DNA of 64,000 nt. Source: Lepidurus packardi (taxonomy: Eukaryota > Arthropoda > Branchiopoda > Notostraca > Triopsidae). A model generated the notes under the pieces. That model saw only the letters and a program-made list of their open reading frames with translations. It was not told the DNA's origin and ran no database searches. This document shows positions 31,701 to 43,700 of this stretch, piece by piece. The position numbers and the translations under genes were made by a program. The stretch covers positions 8,246,001 to 8,310,000 of the forward strand of contig JAKZAN010000005.1 in the NCBI GenBank assembly GCA_023053545.1. Reading direction: 5' to 3'. Numbering within the stretch: the first letter of the stretch is position 1; every line of letters starts with the position of its first letter.

Positions 31701-32590
31701 TAATATGTTTTCATGAAAGTTTCGTCATTGTGCACGTCTTTTTTCTCGGATGCATCCTTGGAATGTCCATGGTCCTTAAACGTATAAAGAAAGAACGTAA
31801 TTAAAATAACGTTTTCAGAAGAAACGCGATGCAAATAATGGCAAAATATGTAAATATCTTGCATTTTCCGCCGACAAAAATTGCATAAAGTAATAAATTT
31901 CAGTAAACAACGCATAGGCCATCAACCTCCCGCTCAAAGCCGGTTTCTTAGAGCCCCTTGGGCTCGCCAAGCTATTCGCAGCCAAGGTTAACAAGAATAG
32001 AAAGCCCATAAGGCAACCGGTGGTTTAGGTAAGTGAGAGTTTAGGTTGAATGGCAAGAAAAATGTAAGCTTTCTTGTACATGGCTGACTTAAGACAAAAG
32101 ATGGATCTACAAAGAAGGGATACGCATCATCCTAACCTCCACGAACATTTATTTGGCTGTACACAGAAAATCCTGACAACCACACAGGAGAAGTGTCTGA
32201 CCCCAAAAAAGGGCATGGGCAATGCCCTGTTCCCAGCTCAAGGTTGAGGTTTCACTCTTGACAGTGTCAAATTGATGTTCAATACAGGAGACACATTTTC
32301 TTCCACCGTGAACATGCGATTACAGTTAATAAAGATTTTAAAAAAGCTGGGCGAAATAGATACACATTGCGGGGTTTCCTGTCGGTTTCGTTAGAAATTC
32401 AAGTACACTAATATAGCTCTGGGTATTTTAGCGTATGAGTATCTCCCATAAAATATACAATTTTTAAGCGATTTACTTTGGTAATTTCCTCCTCCACAAG
32501 GTCCACCGTAGGCTTCTTGGGCTTTTTCTGGGTTGAAACAGACCCTGTTTTATGTGTCCGATTCCTAACTTCAGTGTCCGAAGCAACCAT
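28794..32590 (-). CDS. POMT1: Protein O-mannosyltransferase 1 (POMT1), 790 aa
   Basis: ER membrane enzyme moving mannose from dolichol-phosphate-mannose to Ser/Thr, e.g. on dystroglycan, working with POMT2. Fourteen exons in sense order: 32590-32477, 31774-31575, 31523-31399, 31330-31154, 31094-30917, 30855-30603, 30524-30304, 30249-30120, 30070-29957, 29900-29747, 29683-29466, 29406-29280, 29214-29040, 28980-28794; all phases close. The catalytic luminal motif is [10 protein letters not shown] (D107, E108) and HPPLGK follows. MIR domain about 350-550 ([30 protein letters not shown]). A C-terminal multi-pass segment ends [11 protein letters not shown], matching POMT1 rather than POMT2. Human POMT1 is 747 aa. 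Intron 1 (31775-32476) is long and holds nothing recognised. Confidence 0.95.
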
Positions 32591-33049
32591 GTTTACGTAT
32601 CAAAAACACCTTCCTTACTGATGAGCGTGAAAAGTGAAGATGAGCACCATGCCATGCTGAAGAAGCACGCACACCTTTTTTCTTCCAACCGGTTCTATGA
32701 AACGCTACTTTAGCCAATCCCATTAAAGAACGTAGTGCGGCAGGTAACCATTCTTTCTTGCCTTCGGGAATATCCGTAAACCACACGATTGACAGGTATG
32801 TTTCCTACATTGGTCAAATTATTTACTAGTCTATGTACTTATTCCTAGACGTCTCTAGCATCGGCAATTTGCATATTCCAAGAGCCCGATGGGAAACGAA
32901 GCCTTTCGCCGCTTACCATCTAAGCTCTCCACCTTCTCCAGATTCAAATTGTGTTTGTTATTGAGTCTCGTGTTTGAATGGCTGGTGCATGATATCGGTG
33001 GACAAAGTTTAAATTCAAGATGTCCTTTCAGACTACTGGAATCCCAAAA
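32591..33049. promoter_or_regulatory. Divergent promoter interval, POMT1 / APC5
   Basis: 459 bp between opposite start codons. Small frames on the minus strand are not supported as genes. No clear motif. Confidence 0.4.
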
Positions 33050-35936
33050 ATGTCTTCGTCTGAATTCATTACTCCGTACAAAATAGCTGTCATCGCGTTC
33101 CTCAGGGAGCATTGTTTGCTTAAAATGGGAAGCCTCGCAAGTAAAATTTTAATTAAAATTTAAATTTAAATTAAAAAGAGAACTTATTTTGATCTTCCGA
33201 CATTCCGTAGCGACGGAAGATGATACTTACTGCAAAGACGCCAAGTACCAGGAAGACTTTTGTGTACTCATTCTACACTTAACTCAAGTATTTCATTAGT
33301 CCCATCTCCCGAAAGTTTATTTTTATTCGTTCAGATTAAATAATCTACTAACTTTTGTAGAGCAGAGACCTCGAAATGAGCGAATTTATGGCCTTACTCG
33401 ATTCGGGAAAATACAAAATTATGCCTAAGCATAGGACACAGTTTGAAGAGCAGCTCTTCCATTTAAGTCTACAAAGAATTTCGGGATTAATGGCCCTGGC
33501 ACACAGTATGGAAGCTCTACTTCTGGAACCTAGTCAAGGAAAACCCATGGTAGGGCGGTCCAGTATCATAGGTAGCACTACTTTACAATAAAAACGTTCG
33601 AATGTCAGCGCATTTATTTCTCAGGCTTGTTTGTTAGAAAGGTGGTGCTTTTTTTCGACGCTCTATCATTCAACCAAGTTTGTAATCTATCGCGACAGTT
33701 TGAGAATTATGTCGCTGGACATGTCAAAATAGTACAGCGGACATCGGATGACATGGAGTTGACTTGCACAGCCGAAAAACCAACCTTCGAGGTAGCCTTT
33801 GAAGGCAGAATGTCTCGTAAGCAAGCCGAACTTCTTATCGCTCAGCAAGCCGCCTTACTGCAGAACGAAGATGACGTTACTTCACCCAAAGCTTTGCACG
33901 AACAAATACAACTCCTCTTGAAAGCAAATCCGAACATCGCCGAAGCGGTTAGAGGAACAGCTCTGCGTATAAATACATTACCACATACTAATTTCCCTTA
34001 TTATTTAGCATTTTGTAAGTTACCTAAATTGCGTGCGTGTGAAAGAATATTGTGGGGCCTATAACAGCCTTTGCCATTATTTTGATCGCTCCGTTTTCGA
34101 CGCCAGATCTTCACAAATGAATAACGAAGAGCAAAGCAAGAGAATGAGCTATGCTGCTTTAAACTTGTCAGCACTTCACGCCAAATTTGGTCACAAGTAA
34201 GTGTTACATCTTTGGAATGCAGCATAATTTCACTCTTTCTTCCTAGAGAAGAAGCACTGTCCGCACTGCGAGGTGCGATTAATCTATCCCAGGAAGTAGG
34301 CGACAGTGTTTTTCTGCAATATGCACTTTCATGGCTAGCGAAGTTAAACCCACGTGACGTAATTTGCCTCTCAATATTCATATATAAATTTCACGCAATA
34401 TTCAATAATATTTTCGCGTTTTTCTAGAGCAAAATTCTGGAGCGTTCAATTGCTAAATGTGCCGAACTCAGCTTAGGATATTTGGCGTCTTTAGGGATCC
34501 AAACTTTAGCCAAAAGGTCAGCACTGCATGGTTTAGACCCTTCGTCTGTTTTCGATGTAAGCGTTGGCAAGGAATTAAAACCAACATGTTCCATATAACC
34601 AAATGTAACATGTCTTCAGGCGCTATTGAAAAGCGATATCAAGAACTGTCAACACTCCATGGCTGACTTAGCAGCATCTAATTATGCTTTAAAAGCTGCG
34701 TTATGGACCTTATATGGCCGTAGTACAATTGCCAGCCATATCTCCCAACTTTTGCTCTATTTGAATACCGAAGATCCTACAAAGGGTGGCATAAAATTCA
34801 AGGGCGAACCCCTGTGCGTAGCTTTATCGAACGTTGCCAGTCGCCTTACATTACAGGTATATTTGACAATATCTATTGCAAAACGATTTAACCATTGCTT
34901 AAAACAGGGTCAGTATCAAGAATCAGTCGCCGTTTTACGCTACGCTAAAATGCTTTTCAATGAACGTAGCACTGCAGCGCACATTTGGAAGAAAACAGAG
35001 CTTCATTTGCAGTTCTTGCAGAGTGCAGTGCAAGGTGATTGGCAAAATTGCGACGCAGTTGTTCATAGATGGGCAGGCTTAAGTCCGTTGGATAGTTTGC
35101 TGAGGTGAAACGTTTATACGAGAACACACGAATGATTTTCTCATATGAAAAGCGATCTTAACTATCAATTTACAGGGAAGCTGAGGTACTCGTCATCAAA
35201 GCTGATGCGCAAGAAGCGCAGAAGAAACTAGATAAAATCGAAATCTTTTTGGAGTCACCAGAGTATTTGGATAAGCTTACGGAAGAGCAGGTGATCTACG
35301 GGACTGTTTACTGGCATTTACTCACAGCTTCCGTCCAAGCGATTGGGGGCAATGCGGCTGTAGCCATCCGACCTCTGCAGTTTGCTTTACAGTTTTGCGA
35401 AATGCATAACATGCAGTACCTGCACGCAATAACGACCATTCAGCTCGCGTTCATTCAGGTAGTCGCTAGCTTTGAAAGAACTCCATTTGAACAGAAATTG
35501 GTATTTCAGCATGAGTTGGGATTCCATTCCAAAGCGTTCGAAATGGTGGAAAAGTGTTTGACAACGCTGTGTATTTTGGGAAGCCCTATAGATCGAAGCC
35601 GAGCACTGCACTTACAAGCAAAATGCCAAATTGCCCTGGCAACTGAGAAGCTGGATCGGCCAATCTTGCAAGAGGCTTTAGCTAAGCTGGAGAAATCACG
35701 TAAAGGATACGAACGTGTCTCAGCCGTTTACCAAACCAAAGAGTGTTGGTATATAGAGGTAGTATAAACTACGCGCATTACAAATTTGAAGATTTTCTCA
35801 CAGTTCTGTTACATAGGCGATGTTATATCATGCCCTGGGCTATTCAGAAGAACGAAACCGTTGCTCCTACCAGTTTAGGTTACTGGAAGAGCAATACTCA
35901 ATGCCCTGCACACTGTCTTCCCTGTATATTTTTTGA
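33050..35936 (+). CDS. ANAPC5: Anaphase-promoting complex subunit 5 (APC5), 738 aa
   Basis: TPR scaffold subunit of the APC/C ubiquitin ligase controlling mitotic exit. Twelve exons: 33050-33140, 33211-33287, 33361-33571, 33625-33947, 34009-34196, 34247-34358, 34428-34556, 34620-34856, 34908-35104, 35176-35458, 35510-35758, 35817-35936, closing at 738 aa (human 755). Conserved segments are FITPYKIAVIAFL at the N-terminus, SRKQAELLIAQQAALL, AHFVSYLNCVRVKEY, YAALNLSALHAKFGH, SLGYLASLGIQ, LYGRSTIA, and a C-terminal YHALGYSEERNRC. Repeated helix pairs fit TPRs. Its stop lies 39 bp from the stop of the minus-strand protease fragment. Confidence 0.95.
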
Positions 35937-35975
35937 AAGCTTGTATTCATGCGGATCGAATTAAATTAATGGCTG

Positions 35976-36915
35976 TTAAGCTTGCATAAGAATGCTGTCT
36001 TCTGCGGTAGGATAGGCTGTGATGTTCAACCCCAATCTATGAAGCAACACCGTTAATCGTGTGAAAGGGGATAAAAACTTATACTTACTGCCTGAAACCA
36101 GATGCAATTTCGGCGAGTTTTGAAGGGTGACACACAACAGCACATCTGCATTTATCTACGTCGAACAGGGAAGCTAAGTATTTCGGCCCCACTTTTTGTA
36201 GGTCAGCTATGGTAACTTCTGCAACTTTTCGCAAAAGAGTTCTGGAAAACGTAGGGATTTAGATTGAGTGTGTGGCTCCAAAATAACTAATCCTACTTTT
36301 TATAGGAATGAGGTATTTCTTTTAAATAAGCTAGCATAGATTGGATCACAATGTCACCGACACTTTTCTCTTTATCGATCAATTCGAAAATCAAGGAACT
36401 TTTTGCCGACTCAAGTACCGACTCTTCATACTGCAAATCACCATTCAGAAAACCGTCCTTAAACACGAATAAAATAGTCAGGTTTATTTCGAACTAAGAA
36501 CTGGATATGCAAGACAGGTACTTACTACAATGCGCTTGGCTTCTTTCCAAGCAGATACAACATGGGTTGATCTGTTCAGGGTGAAATAAAGCAGGCCTTC
36601 GTTTGTCCTATTATAAATGTAACTTCCATAAGCCAATCCTTGGCCACGAATCTGGCACCACAATGGGCCCTTAAATAGGAAATACAGTTTTTAATATTAG
36701 AAAACATGGCAATGTAGGCACTTATATACTTCGAGCTGGCAAATATACTGCAGGAGTACAAGCAGAGGAGGCAGATCAGGGTCTTGAAAATCCTTTATGG
36801 AATCTACAGCCTGTAATAAATAAGACGACTCCAAGCTTCCCATGGCAAGCGCTGCAGCTTTTACAGACGCTTCACTTAGGGGCAAAATTAGTTCGTGATC
36901 CTTTTTAACACCCAT
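35976..36915 (-). CDS. C-terminal part of an M16 metalloprotease (separated), 234+ aa
   Basis: Exons in sense order 36915-36730 (upstream limit uncertain), 36669-36526, 36457-36297, 36241-36089 and 36036-35976, all phases closing. The product reads like the last quarter of a large M16 (insulinase-type) protease: LAMGSLESSYLLQAVDS, PLLVLLQYICQLEGPLWCQIRGQGLAYGSYIY (typical M16 substrate-binding segment), and an end GLNITAYPTAEDSILMQA. It has no zinc-binding HxxEH. The frame is open upstream of Met 36915, and an acceptor-like AAAAG lies just upstream (about 36955). It most likely continues the protease at 40752-44451 across a 3.8-kb intron; a separate truncated paralogue is the alternative. Confidence 0.75.
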
Positions 36916-37538
36916 TATGATGTAGAAATCCACAAAAATACTCCTTTTCTTTTGTTTACAACTCTCGCAATGGAGTTGGCCCAATTGTCACTAGATGCTT
37001 AGTGAATTTTCGGTTTTCTCGATAATTCCGTTGCTTTTCATTCGAAAATTTCATTCGATAACTTAATTTCCCACCTGATTATTATTTCATAAAATACCAA
37101 TAAATGTCTTCTATAAAACACGGAATTTGATCGTACCGTTAATTTGTCGTGCTGTTAAATAGCGAATTAATTATCCGAATGCTTTAGACATGAAGAAAAA
37201 GAGAACCATAAAAATGTTAATGAAATTTTAAATAAAGTCGAATACAAAATATCGAGAATCGAAGGCAGTTACCTTGAACTTATTTGTTTCTACGCGTACG
37301 CAAACGTATTACAATAGAATAGTATAGTTACCTGGGCAACCAAGTCGGATATTGGAGTAATCAAGTCGATCGGATAGAACTCGAAAGTTCTCCACGTTCC
37401 TTGACAGCCGCAAGAGTGACCAGTAGTGACCTTCTAGTGTAAGAAACAAGTCAGCAATTGAACCTGCTCCGAAAAATCACTCGACATATAATGCAGATCT
37501 AATGTTAACGATGTATCATTAAACCTATCAGTCGAACC
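36916..37538. other. Interval before the doublecortin gene
   Basis: About 0.6 kb, either intergenic or part of a long M16 intron. It presumably includes the doublecortin gene promoter. No feature recognised. Confidence 0.4.
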
Positions 37539-39362
37539 ATGTCCGAATATGAATCGAAGTGGATCCACGTTTACCAGAATAACGATCCCCATTTTGCCGG
37601 CGTGCGGTTCATGATTAGTTCAAGTCAAATTAAGGACGAGGATGTGCTCCTGAGAGAAATAACGAAGAAAATTAAACCCCCATTCGGTGCCATAAGAAAA
37701 TTATACACACCCGTAAATGGAACGCGAATTCGCAAACTTGGCGAGATCAAAACGCATCGCAAATATGTTGCAGCCGGTTCCGAGAAATTTAAACAAGTTC
37801 CCGGAGGGTAATTTATTTTTATTACAATCTTTACTTCGGATATTTTACTTTTTTACTGTTTTTTTTTAAATAAAACTGTATAGGTATATGAGTATTGGCC
37901 AGGAGAATCGAGTCCTGCGCCCAAAGTTGGCGAAGGTAAGCAAATTGGTCAATCTTTTCGTTTATGGGTGCCTAATTCCCCGGTTTATACCCAGACGAGT
38001 ACAGCAGCAAAGCAATGTAATATTATCATCTTCCGGAACGGAAAACCCGAGGAATTTAAAACCATAAATCATACTGAGAATAGTAACGTTAATCAAATTC
38101 ACAGTATACTCAAATACTTGAATGGTGTATTTCCACTTAGGAAAGGAAGTTATGAGCAGTAAGTGTGCGTGCTAAAATTCCTCGATATTTTATCTCTTAA
38201 CAAATCCTTTGTTTCTTAGCCTATATACAGTTAATGGAAAATTGATTACCAATTCCGCTGAGTTGGAAAATGGTAATTCATACGTGGTAGTCACTAACTA
38301 TGAATGGTTTAAGAAAGCGTCATATGGACAAGAGAAACCCGTTCCAGTTGCTAAAAAGTCTTCCCTCTCTTTCAAGTAATTTTTATTACTGATAATATAC
38401 ACCATCTTATAAATGCTTGAATCAGACAATCCCCGTCATCAGTGCCGGAAGAAGCTGTTGCTGAGCACCAAATCGAATTCCTCGCCAGTTCTTTAGATCT
38501 AGTTTCCTCAAAAACGGAAGTACCAGAGATTTTTGAGGAAAGACCAAGACGATTATCGGGTTCCGCGCTAATGAAAACTCCCCAAAACGAACCAAGAAAC
38601 CATTCAGCAACCAGTGTTTTGATTGTTAAAAAAGAGGACGAAACAAAACGCACTGTGTCGCTACAAACGGAAAGACCTTTTCGACCTCACTCTTCCGTTA
38701 GCAACACTTTGAGTCTTATGCTGGACTTGCATTCTACCCAAGTAAAAAAACTCCCGGAAAAATGGGAGCCCGCTCAAGTCAACAACTGGCTTCTTCCTCC
38801 CGTACCTGATCCTGACCTGAAAGAGAAATCATCCCTGATTGGCCTATACAGAGCTAAAAAGTTAAGCACGAGCTTTCGTCGAGTTCCAAACGATGCACAT
38901 CATGTAACCGAAGAAATATCTCCCTCTATGAAAGAAAATATGGTCGTAAAGGAAACCAAGTCTTCGGAGCAAAAAAGCGAAGTGAATGCGGAAACACCGA
39001 TAGAGAAAGATAGAACCGAAACGCAGAAATTTGTTCCCGATCCCACTCAAGAAGCAGAAGCAGCTCGATTAATGGAATCTTTCCAATCATTTCTATCCTC
39101 TTCCATGACTACCCAAAAGAAATTCTTTAAGGAACCAGTATCTTATGAAAACACCTCAGCAGCAGTCCCCGATAAAAGAGTACATTTCAACATGGACGAC
39201 GACCCGAGTGGAATCTTTCGCGCTAAAACTAAGATCCCTAGCGGGGCATCGGAAGTACCGGATTCTCCTACGGTCATCGTAGATTTGCCCGTTGATCTGA
39301 AACCCACAGAAACCGTTCAAGTAAAAAATACTAAAATATCCAAAAAAAACATAAAAGCTTGA
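37539..39362 (+). CDS. Doublecortin-domain protein (DCDC2-like), 525 aa
   Basis: Microtubule-associated, probably ciliary or neuronal. Exons 37539-37807, 37884-37935, 37995-38158, 38220-38375 and 38426-39362 close at 525 aa. DCX domain 1 about 8-92: RFMISSSQIKDEDVLLREIT, PFGAIRKLYTPVNGTRI, KYVAAGSEKFKQVPGG. DCX domain 2 about 113-205: CNIIIFRNGKPEEF, HLYTVNGKLITNSAELENG, YVVVTNYEWFKK. The remaining 310 residues are one exon, charged and Ser/Pro/Glu-rich, without recognised domains. Two N-terminal DCX domains plus a disordered tail fit DCDC2. It sits between the two parts of the M16 protease. Confidence 0.85.
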
Positions 39363-39497
39363 ATGTTGGTCTTAGGAGGAAATATTGGCTAGTAGCCACA
39401 ACAACAGACGACAATAACTTACGGCCCGTCAAACCCCATCAACAATGATTCCCGTTCTAAAGGCTTAATAGTCCTTTATATTTAACTTTCGGAGTAT

Positions 39498-39498
<1 letters not shown>

Positions 39499-39546
<48 letters not shown>
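39499..39546. repeat. Homopolymer T48 (A48 on the minus strand)
   Basis: Uninterrupted run of 48 T. On the minus strand it is an A48 tract starting 33 nt after the stop of the intronless DHHC gene, as a retroposed poly(A) tail would be. It could also be a simple microsatellite; exact length may be affected by sequencing. Confidence 0.8.
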
Positions 39547-39550
<4 letters not shown>

Positions 39551-39579
39551 TATGTGCATGTTGCTTGCAGTTTTTACAA

Positions 39580-40452
39580 TCACTGATTTGAACAAAATAA
39601 ACTTATTCGACGACATGCTATATAAATGTAGCCATTTTCTATTTCATAAATGTTTCTAGTCAAACACCTCCACCAGGAATGCTCAATTCTTGGGATGGGG
39701 AAAAGAAAATGCCACAGACCAAACTTTCCGAACATAACACGGATATTCTTTCTGATACTGTTCGTAGACGGGACCGGTTTGCCGGAATGGAAGTCATGTG
39801 TGGTCTGGCCATGGTAGAGCAGAGTCATTTGGAATATAAACATGGCACCTGAACATAAGGCGACAGGCAGCATCGTATTTAGGACAAACAACGTAGATAA
39901 GGATTCGCACACTGCCGATTCGTCGCGCCAGCAATTTAGGAGAGCGATTGGCCATATTAGCTTCCAATAAGAAACGTTCTTCTCCACGCTGAGATCCTGA
40001 GCCACATGGAAAGCCCAATACAAACCGCTTATAGCCACATGGAACATCAAAGGAACGAAATATTTTTGGTTGCTCTCCCCGACACAAACTCCCAAGAAAA
40101 AACAATGATGGTCATGTCGGCTGATGCAAGCTCTGCACAAAGGACAATGATGTACAAGAGCAGAATCTGGCCAAGCAGTGTCACAGGTGGAGCAAAACTT
40201 GCCCTTGGCTTCATTAGCGTAACCCCATGCGACAGGTTTGTCAATAACTTCCCTTAACAAGTACTCGTTTGACACAGAAGCCGAGTATTTGCTTGGATAT
40301 ACCAAGATCCAAATCCAATTGAGGGAAACTTGCAACACAAATACGTAGAACCATGGGTCTTGGCAAAATATGGGAAATAAATCCTTTAGAGCGTAAATGG
40401 CGAAAGCACCATTGAAATAAGGCAAGGCTTTGAACAACTCAAAGTATTGCAT
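39580..40452 (-). CDS. DHHC palmitoyltransferase, intronless (ZDHHC24-like), 290 aa
   Basis: Membrane S-acyltransferase adding palmitate to cysteines of target proteins. One exon. The Cys-rich domain reads FCSTCDTAWPDSALVHHCPL then CRACISRHDHHCFFLGVCVG, with DHHC at residues 114-117 and Cys117 the acyl acceptor. Two hydrophobic segments precede it and two follow (IWPIALL region; LFVLNTMLPVALCSGAMFIF). Length and layout suit small DHHC enzymes of the ZDHHC24 type. In a window where nearly every gene has introns, its intronless form and adjacent A48 tract suggest a retrogene. The reading frame is whole. Confidence 0.85.
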   Translation of the reverse strand: MQYFELFKALPYFNGAFAIYALKDLFPIFCQDPWFYVFVLQVSLNWIWILVYPSKYSASVSNEYLLREVIDKPVAWGYANEAKGKFCSTCDTAWPDSALVHHCPLCRACISRHDHHCFFLGVCVGESNQKYFVPLMFHVAISGLYWAFHVAQDLSVEKNVSYWKLIWPIALLNCWRDESAVCESLSTLFVLNTMLPVALCSGAMFIFQMTLLYHGQTTHDFHSGKPVPSTNSIRKNIRVMFGKFGLWHFLFPIPRIEHSWWRCLTRNIYEIENGYIYIACRRISLFCSNQ

Positions 40453-40751
40453 GACTTCGGTTTAACTGCCAGTTTGAAAGAGAAAGAACCCATTTATGTC
40501 TCAATGCGCTCAGAGAAGAAGAGGAAACGGAGACTGAAGGAAAATATTGATCTATTTTGAGAAGACGAGACCGCCCGTATCTGAGAACGCATGCCTACAA
40601 CCTCGTCCCTATCGTCAAGCATTGAGAACTAAGATAACATACAAACGCTATCTGGAAAAAGGAAGTACTACACGCTAACGGTGTACGCTGTATTCCAGGA
40701 AAACACAGAAAGTGAAATTTAGGAAAAGATCCCTTCATTACAACATGATCC

Positions 40752-43700
40752 CTAAGCTTGCGAACCGAATACTCTAACCCACGGCGCATAAGGGTCCGAT
40801 AAACGTTCCACATGTGCTGCCATATGAACCGTTAAAACCTCATTTTTGATAATCAAGCTTCTCAGCAATTCCATACTCTCTATAACATTAGGAGCTTTTT
40901 CCGTTTCCAGCTGCTTTAGCATCTGATTTAGGAAGGCTTGCTGGCGCAATACACTGGCCGATTTATGATTGCTCTCTGTGAATCAGTCAAAATACTGTCA
41001 GTCTTTACTGAACACACTGTCGCTTTTCACGATAATCGTTACCTTTGCTGAAGAGCAACTCTCGCATTAAAGAAGAAATCATCTTTGGCCCTTTACGCTT
41101 AAACTGAGCCACATCGTTGATCATTTTGGTAGCCACAACTTTCACACGTTCTGCGGTAATCTTGGTATCGTACAACAATTCGTGCAGCCATTGGACGCCC
41201 TTTTCATATTTGTCTTCTTCCAACTACAAAATCAAAGTTAAGTTATGTAAAGCTAAGCCGCGTTCGTCTTGACGCAAGTTTAAGCCGACTTAAAAGTCTA
41301 CCCAAGACTTTGCGCTTAAAAGCGTTCGAGATAGGTAGACTTCGTCACACTTTGGGCTTATAAGCGTTTTCTTTAGTTAGTCGACTTAAACTTTGGAAGT
41401 TGACTTTTCGTTTTGGTCTCAAGTTAGGCAAGTCTATAGCGAGTACTATTGTCCCCAGACTTAAAGTTAACCCTATCCCTTGTTTATTTATCTCCTTTGT
41501 CGATATCGAACAATTCATATATTGTTTTTGTCTATTTTTTACAAGCACCGCCCCATGGGTAGAGCAAATGTAAGCTTTTGCTTATAAGCGTTCGTTTTGA
41601 CTCAAGACTTTCCAAGTCGACTTCTGCAAACTTTCAAAGTTTAGGCTAAAACGAACGCTTATAAGCGTAAGGCAAAGAAGTCTCGCTAGTCTAAGTTTAA
41701 GTCAAAGGTGCAAAACGGGTGCAGGTGAAAATGTCCCTGCCTAAAACGTCCCAGTTTTGGTTTTGCAGGTGGGTCAAAACGACCCGAAGTGTGAAATGAC
41801 TACTGCTTGAAGACGCATGTTAAAGTGAAGGTTTAGATTAGGTTTTGGTGCAAAATCCAAACTGGGACGTTTTGGGACTGAAACGTTTTCCCTGCACCCT
41901 GCAAAACGAACGCGGCTCTAGTTAGAGTCACGAATAAGGTTAATTACCTGCAGGAACAACACAGCTAATTGACAAAAGGCTCCGCAATGAAACCTTCTAG
42001 CTTCAACGCCAACGAAGGCTGCCGCTTTAACCGTATCTTCCGATAACTGCGCTACTACATGTTCATACGGAATTAAATCGGCTCCTCGTTGGATGGGTGA
42101 TTCTACCAATAACTCCATCAACAGTGGAAAGTAAAGCCGCAATTCACTGGGAACATCGGAGCTGTCCATCATCGTTAGCAACTAAAAAGTTAGAGGAATT
42201 ACATAACAGTATTTATAAAAAATATAAATTAGATTTACATAAACAAAACTCGTTTGAACAGAGTCGAGCTGGAAATTCATTGGGAGCTTTGAGATAGGGA
42301 ACTTAGGGTGATCACGCTGCTCATGAATTCCATCATCCACTTTGCAATTTTTCGCATTGCTGTAACGATCCATGTGGTGGAACTGAATAGAATCGATGCT
42401 TGGAACAGGAACGCGGCTAATTACCTCTGCAGGAGGCGGAGCCTTTAGAAAGAATATCATGAACGCTTGAAATTAACGTAAACAGGAATAACATGATACT
42501 TCATTTGCTTCCATGGCCTTTTCCAATTCCGTCGCTTTCTTTTTTAAGCCATCTGGTCCTAAAAGGCTTCGCTGCTCTTCGATGCGATTCTTTTCCTCAG
42601 CAGCCAAAGCTTCCATTTCAGCAGGTGAAGGTAACCCACGCGTAATGACAGCCGGCGCTTCCAAAAGGTATGTGGTAAGCAAATTACGCCAGAACGCTTC
42701 TGGCTCAGATTTAAGGCGCCGGAATTCTTCAACTTGATTGAAGCGCTTTCGGAACTAAAACGAAAGCATTAGTTAAGTACTCTCTTAAAAATATGAGGAG
42801 CAGTTTACATCGTCCTCTGTATGGCCAAACAAAACATCACCAATAGCCATAAACGCGACAGAGTCGTGTGGGTTGTTTTCCAAAGCACTTAGCTGCTCTA
42901 GAATCCTTCTGTGGATCACCGTATTGATCCTCTTCATGTCAAATTCCAGTTTTCGCAGTAGCTCGAACAGTTTAGGCTCAACTTCGGCCAACTTCGACAC
43001 AGGTACGTTCTCAAAGGTCAAGTAAACTGCCGTTGAGGCATTTTCCAGGAAAGAATACCCTACCTATTCAAAAGTGCACATTGTAAAATCTATTACAGCG
43101 TCACTTAAGCTTCAGCTTACTCTGCTGGCGTAAGCCTCGTCTTCCACAAAAGCTTTCTGCAACGGACTAACAGAGGTATCTGTCAAGTACTCCATTAGCA
43201 TCATCAGCCCACAGATCCTGAACAAAACCTCCAGGTGAACAAGTGATTTCTAATATTACTTTCTATAATTACTGGTAGTTTTCCTGGACGGCCAAAGGAC
43301 CCCTCCAAGCAACCCAAACCATGCCGTTCTCCTCATCTTCACAAGGATAAGGGACCAGCTGATCTACAGCTGCTTCCAATTGAGGAACTGGATTTTGCCA
43401 TGGCCTAACCCATTTTTCCACACTCCTCTGTTTGTATAATAAATGTTGAAAATCTCAATCAACCATGCAACATTAGCCAATTACTCGTGACACAATTTTA
43501 TCTTCTAAGGACTCGATAACTTTAAATATTTCATGGGCGGCTATTTGTCCGCTTACAATGAGCGTTAGATTTTCAACTCGGTAAAATTCCTGATGATATT
43601 TGCGCACCTAAAGGAGAAAAACGGTTGACAAATCTGTTCAACGGAAATTAAGTATCGCCATTTTACCTTTTCATTAGTTGTAGACTCCCTGAGGTTACTC

